From: Actinoplanes solisilvae | GTDB lineage: Bacteria > Actinomycetota > Actinomycetes > Mycobacteriales > Micromonosporaceae | Direction: 5' to 3' | Length of the DNA stretch: 64,000 nt | Assembly (NCBI RefSeq): GCF_003999975.1 | Contig: NZ_RJAC01000002.1 | Coordinates: forward strand, 682,001-746,000 | Shown here: piece after piece, positions 41,369 through 49,109 of the stretch | Numbering within the stretch: the stretch's first letter is position 1 | Layout of the letters: each line of letters starts with the position of its first letter | Notes under the pieces: generated by a model | Seen by the model: only the letters and a program-made list of their open reading frames with translations | The model's database searches: none | What the model was told of the DNA's origin: nothing | Translations under genes and position numbers: made by a program

Positions 41369-41658
41369 CACAACTCCTGGATGAGGTGGCGCTCGACCGC
41401 CTCGTCGGTTTCGGCATAGTGTCGCCGGGTGGTGCGCACCGAGCGGGCCACTTCCGCCAGGCGGGCGGCGGCGGAGGACGTCTCACGGGCGCGAGCCTCG
41501 AGCACCGCGGCCCAGCGCTCATGCAGCGCCCGACCGACCTGACCGGGCAGACCCTGCGTGGCGAAGGCGTCTGGGGCGAGGGCCAGCGAGGGGACCTCGC
41601 GGGCGAGGGCGGTCAACGAGTCGGCTGCCTGATCGAGGCGATCGGCCAGGTGGTCCAT
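41368..41658 (-). CDS. Small helical ESX-secretion-associated-like protein
   Basis: 96 residues, helical: DHLADRLDQAADSLTALAREVPSLAL, ALHERWAAVLEARARETSSAAARLAEVARSVRTTRRHYAETDEAVERHL. The size, the heptad-like pattern and the C-terminal Y-x-x-x-D/E (YAETDE), followed by EAVERHL, resemble EspC / excreted virulence factor-type proteins. Starts 1 bp after the YbaB-like gene and overlaps the next gene by one base. Function inferred from context. Confidence 0.7.
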   Translation of the reverse strand: MDHLADRLDQAADSLTALAREVPSLALAPDAFATQGLPGQVGRALHERWAAVLEARARETSSAAARLAEVARSVRTTRRHYAETDEAVERHLIQEL

Positions 41659-41659
41659 G

Positions 41660-41986
41660 TCAGGCCTCCCCCAGCGAGCGGAGTTTTCCGAAGGTCTCGT
41701 CGTGGAGCTTCTCGCGGGCCCAGCGAGCCGCCTCGGCGGCCTGGGCGACGGTGGCCCGCAACTCGCGGGCGAACTCGACCGGATTGCGATGCTGCAGGCC
41801 GCCGTGAAGCTGGATGTCCGCTATGCGGCCGGCGGCGGTCACGACGACCTCGATCGAGTCGTCGGACGAGTGAACCGAGACCTGGTGCGACTCGACCAGG
41901 CGGTCGTAGTCGGCGCGAAGCTGCTCGAACCGTCGATGCCGCTCGATCGCCTCACTGATCCACGCCTCGTCGATCTCACGGGCCAT
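41660..41986 (-). CDS. YbaB/EbfC family DNA-binding protein
   Basis: 108 residues from ATG 41986, with GAGGAG 7 nt upstream. Helix-strand-helix protein: AIERHRRFEQLRADYDRLVESHQVSVHSSDDSIEVVVTAAGRIADIQLHGGLQHRNPVEFARELRATVAQAAEAARWAREKL. The central strand pair with SIEVVVTAAGRIADIQL is characteristic of YbaB/EbfC nucleoid-associated proteins. Stand-alone versions are common in ESX loci (EspL-like). First gene of the operon. Confidence 0.8.
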   Translation of the reverse strand: MAREIDEAWISEAIERHRRFEQLRADYDRLVESHQVSVHSSDDSIEVVVTAAGRIADIQLHGGLQHRNPVEFARELRATVAQAAEAARWAREKLHDETFGKLRSLGEA

Positions 41987-42150
41987 GCCGAGGCTCCTCA
42001 CCGTCTGTCATTGCAGCGTCGCGGACCGGGACCAGAACGTACCCGGAAGAGTGACGGCTTCGCTACGACTCGTTTTCCACTGTGGATAACTCGGCGGTGA
42101 CGGACCGCGGGGCGGGCGTTCTGTCAGAGGTCCGCAATACCATCGGTGCC

Positions 42151-43344
42151 GTGACTGACGTCTTCGCCGATTTGGTGGGCCAGGAAGATCCGGTCGCCAC
42201 GCTGCGGCAGGCAGCCGCGGCAGCCGCCCGGGTCGTGGCCGGTGAGCAGGTGGCCGCCGGCGCGATGACCCATGCCTGGATCTTCACGGGTCCGCCCGGC
42301 AGCGGCCGCTCGGTGGCGGCGCGCGCCTTCGCGGCGGCGCTCGAGTGCCAGCGTGACGGTGTCGGCTGTGGCGAGTGCCACGGCTGCCACACCACGCTCG
42401 GCAAGACCCACGCCGACGTCCGCTTCGTCGTGCCCGAGGGCCTGTCGATCGGCGTCAACGAGATGCGCGCCCTCGTGCTGCGGGCCGCCAGCGCGCCCTC
42501 CGGCGGCCGGTGGCAGATCGTCGTGATCGAAGATGCCGACCGGCTCACCGAGCAGGCGGGCAACGCCCTGCTCAAGGCGATCGAGGAGCCGCCACCGCGC
42601 ACGGTCTTCCTGCTCTGCACCCCGTCGACGCACCCCGACGACATCTCCGTGACGATCCGCTCGCGCTGCCGGGTGGTGGCGCTGCGCCAGCCGCCGGCCG
42701 ACGCGGTGGCCGAGGTCCTCGTGCGGCGTGACGGCATCGCGCCCGACGTGGCGGCCTGGGCGGCCGCCGCGGCGCAGGGCCACGTCGGGCGGGCGAAAAG
42801 GCTGGCCAACGACGTCGAGGCCCGGGGCCGGCGCGAGGCCGTGCTGTCGGTGCCGCGGCGGCTGACCGGGGTGGGTGCCTGCTTCGAGGCGGCGAGCGCC
42901 CTGATCAAGGCGGCCGAGGCCGAGGCGGCCGAGCAGCTCGTCGAGACCGACGCGTCCGAGAAGGCCGCCCTCGAGCAGGCCCTCGGCGCGGGCGGCACCG
43001 GCCGGGGCGCCGCCGGGGCGATGCGCGGGGCCGCCGGTCAGATCAAAGACCTGGAGCGCCGGCAGAAATCCCGGGCCACCCGCTCGAAACGTGACGCACT
43101 CGACCGGGCGTTGGTCGACCTCGCCGGTTTCTATCGCGACGTCCTGATCACCAACCTGCGCGCCCCGGTGGGCGTCGTGCACACCGACGTGGCGGCTCAG
43201 TCCGGGGCCGCGGCCGGCAAGTGGTCACCCGAAAGCGCGTTGCGCCGGCTGGAAGCGGTGCTGGCCTGCCGCCAGGCGATCGACGAGAACGTCAAGCCCG
43301 AAATCGCCGTTGAGGCCATGATGCTGAGTCTCTGGCGCGGCTGA
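42151..43344 (+). CDS. holB: DNA polymerase III subunit delta'
   Basis: 397-residue clamp-loader subunit. P-loop-like GPPGSGRSVAARAFAAAL at about 47-64, the zinc cysteines GVGCGECHGCHTT, IGVNEMRALVLRAAS, VVIEDADRLTEQAGNALLKAIEEPPPRTVFLLCTPS, and TIRSRCRVVALR, all standard for DnaX/delta' proteins. The GTG at 42151 begins TDVFADLVGQEDPVATLR, the family N-terminus, so the longer frame to 42082 is not needed. Convergent with tmk; its usual neighbour ricT is 3.8 kb away because surface-protein and ESX-like genes intervene. Confidence 0.94.
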   Translation: MTDVFADLVGQEDPVATLRQAAAAAARVVAGEQVAAGAMTHAWIFTGPPGSGRSVAARAFAAALECQRDGVGCGECHGCHTTLGKTHADVRFVVPEGLSIGVNEMRALVLRAASAPSGGRWQIVVIEDADRLTEQAGNALLKAIEEPPPRTVFLLCTPSTHPDDISVTIRSRCRVVALRQPPADAVAEVLVRRDGIAPDVAAWAAAAAQGHVGRAKRLANDVEARGRREAVLSVPRRLTGVGACFEAASALIKAAEAEAAEQLVETDASEKAALEQALGAGGTGRGAAGAMRGAAGQIKDLERRQKSRATRSKRDALDRALVDLAGFYRDVLITNLRAPVGVVHTDVAAQSGAAAGKWSPESALRRLEAVLACRQAIDENVKPEIAVEAMMLSLWRG

Positions 43345-43444
43345 CCCCGCCGAGGCCGCGACTGCGGCGCCCAGCTCACCCCGGCCAAGGCCGCGACTGC
43401 GGCCCAGCTCACCCCGCCGGCCGCGACTATGTGGCCCGGCCGGC
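43345..43444 (+). repeat. 33-bp repeats between convergent holB and tmk
   Basis: Three degenerate units of about 33 bp, CCCCGCCGAGGCCGCGACTG then CGGC..CCCAGCTCA, at 43345-43378, 43379-43411 and 43412-43448. The unit contains a GCCGC-GACT-GCGGC stem-loop, so it could terminate transcription from both sides. Confidence 0.7.
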
Positions 43445-45739
43445 TCAGCGACGACTGACGTGGCTGGGGCCGTCCGGGGACTCGTCGTCGTTGACGCCGA
43501 GCAGCTCTGCCATCTCGTCGAGCGGAGGCTCCTGACTGTCGCCGTCAGGGGTGCGGTCGGCGCGCGCAGGGGTGGCCACCAGATCGGGGGCTTCGAAGTC
43601 AGGGCCGGGCGGAACCGAGGTCGACGCGGGCGCCGGATGGGTCGGCTCGCTCGTGGCCAGCAGGGTGGTGAGCCGGTCGCCCACGGCGGTCGCGATCTCG
43701 TCGACCGGCCGGGCCGCGTCGAGCACCAGGTAACGCTTCGGGTCGGCCGCGGCCAGGTCGAGGAAGGCGTAGCGCACCCGTTCGTGGAAGGCGCGCGATT
43801 CGCTCTCGAGCCGGTCGGCGCCCTCGCCGCGCGAGTCGACCCGGTTCAGGCCCACGCCGGGGTCGACGTCGAGCAGCACCACCAGGTCGGGCTTGAGGCC
43901 ACCGGTGGCCCACGACGACAGCCAGGAGATCTCGGAGACCGGCAGTGTGCGCCCGGCGCCCTGGTAGGCCAGTGACGAGTCCACATATCTGTCGCTGATC
44001 ACGACCGCACCGCGGGCCAGCGCCGGGCGGACCACCGTGGCGACGTGATGCGCGCGGTCGGCGGCGTACAGAAGGGCCTCGGCCCGGGCCGACGGCGTCT
44101 CGCTCTTGTCGAGGACGAGGCGTCGGATGCGGGCGCCGACATCGGTGGCGCCGGGCTCGCGGGTGACCACCACGTCGCGTCCCTGCGATTGCAGCACCGA
44201 TGCGAGACGCTGCACCTGGGTCGACTTGCCCGCGCCCTCGCCGCCTTCGAAGACGACGAAGACGCCGCTGCGCACGAATTGCTCGACCGGCGACAGCGGC
44301 CGTCCCCGGATCGAGCCCCACAGGTCGGCCAGCACCGGCACGCCGCGCTTGTCGTCCATCTGGCGGAACGAACCGATGCCGACGAAGACGCCGATCGCGC
44401 CGGCGACCAGCAGCAGCACGCGGGTCGAGGAGACGTCGAAGCTGACCGCGCCGAGGTCGACGCGGCGAGAGCTGCCGAGGCCGACGAGGAAGCCGGAGAT
44501 CGTGATGGCGAGCAGCAGCACCATCCGTACGCCGATCTGGACGACGGCGAAGACCCGGCCGCGTACGGCGTCGTCGACCTCGCCGTAGAGCAGCGTGGTG
44601 CCGGCCAGGAACGCCATGCCCGCGCCCGCACCGACCAGCAGCGCGCCGACCAGCGCCATCGAGAGGTGGAAGGCCACGCCCAGGAACATGACCGACCCGC
44701 TGGCCAGCACGATGCTCATGCCGAACCAGCGGCGCCGGGACAGATCGCGGATGATCATCGGGCCGAGTCCGATGCCGAGCGCCAGGCCCATGAAGATCGT
44801 GCCGAAGAGCAGGTAGAACGCGGCTTCACCGGCGCCGAGCGAGGTGGCGAACGTCTTGGCCGCGCCGATCACGACGCCGCCGGCCGCGAAGGCGCCGAAG
44901 ATGCCCAGCACCAGGCCCCGTACGAGGGGGGTGGTGCCGATGTATTTCCAGCCGTCGAGGAACTGGCGGGTCATGCTCTGCTGGGCGGCCTGTTGCCGCT
45001 GCTCGCTCTTACCGCCGATCTCTTTGATGCCGAAGAAGACGGTGATCGCCGTGACCAGCCGGGCGACCGCGTTGAGATAGAGCGCGATCTGCACGGGCTG
45101 CGCCCAGTCGGGCAGGGACGCGCCTGACTGCTGGATGCCCGCGGTGAGGGCCGACAGCGCGAGCGCGGCGAGGATCGGCGTGATGCCGTAGGTGGTGACG
45201 AGCGTGAGCTGGTTGGAGACCTCGATCCGCGATTTCGGGATGAGGTTGGGGACCGCGGCTTCCTTGGCCGGGATCCAGATCAGCGTGATCGTCTCGCCGA
45301 TGAACGTGGCGATCGTCGCCCAGGCCACGGTGACGGCCGGGGAACCGCCGAACAGCGGAACGAGCGGGATCGAGCCGTAGAAGACGAACCTGATCAGGTC
45401 GGTGATGACCATCGTGTAGCGACGGTCGAACCGGTCGGCGAACACCCCGGCGATCGGGCCGAGCAGCAGGGCGGGCAGCAGGCGGACGGCGATGGTGCCA
45501 CCGAACGCGGCGCCCTGACCGGCGCTGCTCTGGAACTGGGCGGCGGCGAAGATGCCGGTGGCCAGCAGGCCGATCCAGTCGCCGAACGAGGCGAGCCCCA
45601 GGACGAGCCAGAGACGGCGGAACGGCCGGATGCGCAGCACGGAGCGCAGCGCCGCCGCGCCCGATAGGTCTACCGGGCCGGTTTCCCGCTTTTCGGTGTC
45701 GATGGTCGTCTTACCTTCCGTGATCCCCGCAGGGTGCAC
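43445..45739 (-). CDS. tmk: MFS transporter / thymidylate kinase fusion
   Basis: 764 residues. Residues ~30-470 form an MFS membrane domain (RIRPFRRLWLVLGLASFGDWIGLLATGIFAA, VFADRFDRRYTMVITDLIRFV). Residues ~490-695 are a dTMP kinase: FVVFEGGEGAGKSTQVQRLASVL (P-loop), VVVTREPGATDVGARIRRLVLD, ISDRYVDSSLAYQGAGR (DRY motif), LVVLLDVDPGVGLNR. An acidic/Pro-rich tail follows. It phosphorylates dTMP to dTDP; the role of the fused transporter-like domain is unknown. The same fusion occurs in other actinomycetes, including Streptomyces. GTG 45739 is the first start and lacks a clear ribosome-binding site. Confidence 0.93.
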   Translation of the reverse strand: MHPAGITEGKTTIDTEKRETGPVDLSGAAALRSVLRIRPFRRLWLVLGLASFGDWIGLLATGIFAAAQFQSSAGQGAAFGGTIAVRLLPALLLGPIAGVFADRFDRRYTMVITDLIRFVFYGSIPLVPLFGGSPAVTVAWATIATFIGETITLIWIPAKEAAVPNLIPKSRIEVSNQLTLVTTYGITPILAALALSALTAGIQQSGASLPDWAQPVQIALYLNAVARLVTAITVFFGIKEIGGKSEQRQQAAQQSMTRQFLDGWKYIGTTPLVRGLVLGIFGAFAAGGVVIGAAKTFATSLGAGEAAFYLLFGTIFMGLALGIGLGPMIIRDLSRRRWFGMSIVLASGSVMFLGVAFHLSMALVGALLVGAGAGMAFLAGTTLLYGEVDDAVRGRVFAVVQIGVRMVLLLAITISGFLVGLGSSRRVDLGAVSFDVSSTRVLLLVAGAIGVFVGIGSFRQMDDKRGVPVLADLWGSIRGRPLSPVEQFVRSGVFVVFEGGEGAGKSTQVQRLASVLQSQGRDVVVTREPGATDVGARIRRLVLDKSETPSARAEALLYAADRAHHVATVVRPALARGAVVISDRYVDSSLAYQGAGRTLPVSEISWLSSWATGGLKPDLVVLLDVDPGVGLNRVDSRGEGADRLESESRAFHERVRYAFLDLAAADPKRYLVLDAARPVDEIATAVGDRLTTLLATSEPTHPAPASTSVPPGPDFEAPDLVATPARADRTPDGDSQEPPLDEMAELLGVNDDESPDGPSHVSRR

Positions 45740-45835
45740 TCTATCGGGCGGCGCGCAGGCGCCCGTTTACCCACGTTCGGGTATCGAAGAAGTGAAGAGC
45801 TTTCGCATTCCTCGTAACGGCGTTACGGTGCTGGC

Positions 45836-47038
45836 GTGACCGACCGCACAGTGTTGAAGGAGCGGCTCGATCGGGCCACCGCCCACCTCGAGACGCCCGT
45901 CGCGGCCGTCGACCTCGCGGCCTTCGACGACAACGCCGATCAGCTCGCGGCCCGCTCCGGTGGCAAGCCCCTGCGGGTGGCCAGCAAGTCGGTGCGGTGC
46001 CGCACGCTGCTCGAACGCGTTCTCGCCCGCCCCGGTTGGCACGGCGTGATGGCGTACACGTTGCCCGAGGCGATCTGGCTCGTGCGCTCCGGCGTCACCG
46101 ATGACGTGCTGGTGGCGTACCCCTCGGTTGATCGCGCCGCACTGCGCGAGCTGTCCACCGATCCCAAGCTCGCCGCAGCCATCTCGATCATGGTGGACCA
46201 CTCGGCGCACCTCGATCTGGTCGATCAGGTGACCCCTCCGGGTGACCGTCCGGTCGTACGGCTCTGTCTGGATCTCGACTCGTCATGGCGTCCGGCGGGT
46301 GCCATGCATCTGGGCGTACGACGTTCGCCGGTGCACTCCGCGGGTCAGGCCGCCGCGCTGGCTCGCCGGATCGTCGCGCGGCCCGGCTTCCGGCTGGTGG
46401 GAATGATGTCCTACGAGGCGCAGATCGCCGGGCTCGGTGACCTGCCGCCCGGCCAGGCCTTGCGCGGCCGGGCGATCCGCTTCATGCAGGGCCGTTCGTT
46501 CCCCGAGATCGTGCGGCGGCGCGGCGCGGCGGTCGCGGCCGTCCGCGAGCTCGCCGACCTCGAATTCGTCAACGCCGGCGGCACCGGCAGCGTGGCCGCG
46601 ACCGGCGCCGACCCGGTCGTCACCGAGGTCACCGCGGGCTCCGGCCTCTACGGACCGACGCTGTTCGACGCCTACTCCGCGTGGCGCCCGACCCCGTCCG
46701 CGTTCTTCGCGCTCAGCGTCGTGCGCCGCCCGGCGCCGCGGATCGCCACCGTGCTCGGCGGCGGCTGGATCGCCTCGGGACCGGCCGAGACGTCCCGGCA
46801 GCCGACCCCCTACCTGCCGTCCGGCCTGAAGTTCAAGCCGGACGAGGGGCCGGGGGAGGTGCAGACGCCGTTGCTCGGCGAGGTGGCCGACACGCTGCGT
46901 CCCGGCGACCGGGTCTGGTTCCGTCACGCCAAGGCCGGCGAGCTTTGCGAACACGTCAACGAGCTTCAACTGGTCGACGGCGAGTCAGCGACGCCGGCCC
47001 CGACCTACCGCGGTGAGGGCCATGCCTTCCTGGGGTGA
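45836..47038 (+). CDS. Amino acid deaminase/aldolase, fold-type III PLP enzyme
   Basis: 400 residues. Alanine-racemase-like N-terminal barrel with the PLP lysine in LRVASKSVRC near residue 51, then GVMAYTLPEAIWLV, MMSYEAQIAGLGD, VNAGGTGSVAATGADPVVTEVTAGSGLYGPTLFD, and a C-terminal domain with FRHAKAGELCEHVNEL whose His and Cys probably bind a metal, as in D-threonine aldolase/D-serine dehydratase. GTG start. In Streptomyces such genes, as I recall, sit beside an aldonolactone oxidase gene, as here. Exact substrate unknown. Confidence 0.87.
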   Translation: MTDRTVLKERLDRATAHLETPVAAVDLAAFDDNADQLAARSGGKPLRVASKSVRCRTLLERVLARPGWHGVMAYTLPEAIWLVRSGVTDDVLVAYPSVDRAALRELSTDPKLAAAISIMVDHSAHLDLVDQVTPPGDRPVVRLCLDLDSSWRPAGAMHLGVRRSPVHSAGQAAALARRIVARPGFRLVGMMSYEAQIAGLGDLPPGQALRGRAIRFMQGRSFPEIVRRRGAAVAAVRELADLEFVNAGGTGSVAATGADPVVTEVTAGSGLYGPTLFDAYSAWRPTPSAFFALSVVRRPAPRIATVLGGGWIASGPAETSRQPTPYLPSGLKFKPDEGPGEVQTPLLGEVADTLRPGDRVWFRHAKAGELCEHVNELQLVDGESATPAPTYRGEGHAFLG

Positions 47039-47039
47039 C

Positions 47040-47669
47040 TCAGGCGGTCACGTGGCGGTGCAGGTATTCGCGGATCAGGGCTTTCGCCTCGGTCAGCACG
47101 GCCTCGTCGCCACCCTGGTCGCGCCGGAACGCCAGCTTGATCAGCGCGTCGGCCGCCTCGACCGAGATCTCGAGCGAGAACCGCAGCCGCGCCCGGTCGA
47201 TGAGCTGGAACTGGTCGACCAGCAGCCCCGCGAGGCGCTCGGCGATGACCGCGTTGTTGTCGCGCTCGACGTCGAGCAAGTGCACGTCGACGACGTCGCC
47301 GAAGTGCAGAGTGCGGAAGCCGGCGACCGTACGGTGCATCTGGATGAAGATGTCGATCGCGGCGTCGACGCCGTCCCACCAGTGGGCGAACGTCTCGCTG
47401 CCGAAGCGGTCGGACAGCCCTTGCAGGTAGGCGTCCATGTTGCGCATCGCGAGCGCCTGGACGATCGCCCGCTTGTCGGGGAAGAACTGGTAGACCGAGC
47501 CGATGGCCACCTCGGCCCGCTCGGCCAGAAGTGTCGTGGTCAGGCCCTCATAGCCGACCTCGTCGACAAGCTCGGCGCAGGCGTCGAGCATGCGCTGGAC
47601 CCGGGCAACGCTTCTGCCCTGCACCGGAACACGGCGCAGTGGCCCGGTGGTGACGGTTGGTGTCGACAC
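47040..47669 (-). CDS. TetR family transcriptional regulator
   Basis: 209 residues. DNA-binding domain RVQRMLDACAELVDEVGYEGLTTTLLAERAEVAIGSVYQFFPDKRAIVQALA, followed by a helical ligand domain. GTG 47669 with GGGAG upstream. It lies between, and is divergent from, the aldonolactone oxidase gene, and it converges on the deaminase gene with 1 bp between stops. A regulator of one or both neighbours is likely. Confidence 0.92.
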   Translation of the reverse strand: MSTPTVTTGPLRRVPVQGRSVARVQRMLDACAELVDEVGYEGLTTTLLAERAEVAIGSVYQFFPDKRAIVQALAMRNMDAYLQGLSDRFGSETFAHWWDGVDAAIDIFIQMHRTVAGFRTLHFGDVVDVHLLDVERDNNAVIAERLAGLLVDQFQLIDRARLRFSLEISVEAADALIKLAFRRDQGGDEAVLTEAKALIREYLHRHVTA

Positions 47670-47807
47670 GCGTCGCCACTCCCTCTCAGCAGTGATAATC
47701 GGAACGTTACTCGGATCAACGAGCGAGACGCATCGACGGGACGCGCGAGGTGCTCGGCATTCCCGGTTTTGTGCGACTGTCCGCTCGTACGGAGGACAAG
47801 GGCCTAA

Positions 47808-49109
47808 ATGACGACCCCGCGCAACGCCCGACGCTGGATCAACTGGGGCGGCAACCAGCAGTCACTCGCCCTCGACGTCCTGACTCCTGGCACTGTCGAC
47901 GAGGTGGCGGCTCAGGTCAAGGAGGCGTCGGGAACCGGACGCCGGGTCAAGGTGGTGGGCAGCGGCCACTCCTTCACCGCGATCGCCGTCGCCGACGACC
48001 AGCGGATGCTGCTCGACCGGATGACCGACCTCATCGCGGTCGACGGCCCGCTGGTGACGGTGCAGGCCGGGATGCCGCTGTGGAAGCTCAACGAGACGTT
48101 GGTCCGGCACGGTCTGGCGATGCCCAACCTGGGCGACATCGACGCGCAGACGGTGGCCGGCGCGATTTCGACGGGTACGCATGGCACGGGCGCGACGCAT
48201 ACGACGTTGGCCTCCTGCGTCGAAGCCGTCAAGATCGTCACCGGGAACGGCGAGGTTCTGAGCCTGGCCAGCGGTGACGAGATCTTCCCGGCCGCGCAAC
48301 TCGGCATCGGCGCGCTGGGCATCCTCGTCGAGGTGACGCTGCGTTGCGTGCCGGCGTTCACGCTGCTGGCCGACGAGCGGCCGATGGCGCTGGCCGACGT
48401 GCTGGCCGGTCTGGACGAGTGGATCCCGAGCAACGAGCACGTCGAGTTCTACTGGTACCCGTACACGGATCGGGCGCAGCTCAAGCGCAACAACAAGGTG
48501 GCCGAGAGCCACAGCCCGCTGTCGGCGTTCCGCGGCTGGATGGACGACGAGTTCCTGGCCAACACCGTCTGGCAGGGCGTCTGCCGGCTCGGCCGCCGGA
48601 TGCCGGCCATCGTGCCGACGGTGCAGTCGATCGCGGCCCGGGCGCTCACGGCCCGCACCTACACTTCGCGCTCGGATCTGGTCTTCTGCACGCCGCGGCG
48701 AGTGCACTTCACCGAGATGGAGTACGAGATCCCGCGCGCGGCCCTGCCCGAGGTGCTCGACGCGCTGCCCCGGATCATCGACGCGCTGCCGTTCAAGGTC
48801 CAGTTCCCGGTCGAGGTGCGGTTCACCGGCCCGGACGACGTCTGGCTCTCGCACGGCTACGGCCGCGAGTCGGCGTACGTGGCGGTGCATCAGTTCACCG
48901 GCGCGCCTCACGAGCCCTACTTCCAGGCCTTCGAGGCGCTCTGCCAACCTCTCGGCGGGCGTCCTCACTGGGGCAAACTGCACTACCGTACGGCCGAGGA
49001 CCTGCGCCCCGCCTATCCGAAGTTCGACGACTTCGTGGCCGTGCGCGACCGCCTCGACCCGGCCCGGGTCTTCACCAACGAATACCTGGACCGGGTGCTC
49101 GGCGTCTGA
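47808..49109 (+). CDS. D-arabinono-1,4-lactone oxidase family FAD protein
   Basis: 433-residue VAO-family flavoprotein. The FAD-binding domain has VKVVGSGHSFTAIAVADDQ (the GSGHSF His is a candidate for covalent flavin attachment) and GDIDAQTVAGAISTGTHGTG. The C-terminal ALO domain has HVEFYWYPYTD, VRFTGPDDVWLSHGYGRESAYVAVHQF and RPHWGKLHY. It oxidises an aldonolactone or alditol using O2. ATG 47808; the end abuts the topA stop with no gap. Substrate not readable. Confidence 0.9.
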   Translation: MTTPRNARRWINWGGNQQSLALDVLTPGTVDEVAAQVKEASGTGRRVKVVGSGHSFTAIAVADDQRMLLDRMTDLIAVDGPLVTVQAGMPLWKLNETLVRHGLAMPNLGDIDAQTVAGAISTGTHGTGATHTTLASCVEAVKIVTGNGEVLSLASGDEIFPAAQLGIGALGILVEVTLRCVPAFTLLADERPMALADVLAGLDEWIPSNEHVEFYWYPYTDRAQLKRNNKVAESHSPLSAFRGWMDDEFLANTVWQGVCRLGRRMPAIVPTVQSIAARALTARTYTSRSDLVFCTPRRVHFTEMEYEIPRAALPEVLDALPRIIDALPFKVQFPVEVRFTGPDDVWLSHGYGRESAYVAVHQFTGAPHEPYFQAFEALCQPLGGRPHWGKLHYRTAEDLRPAYPKFDDFVAVRDRLDPARVFTNEYLDRVLGV

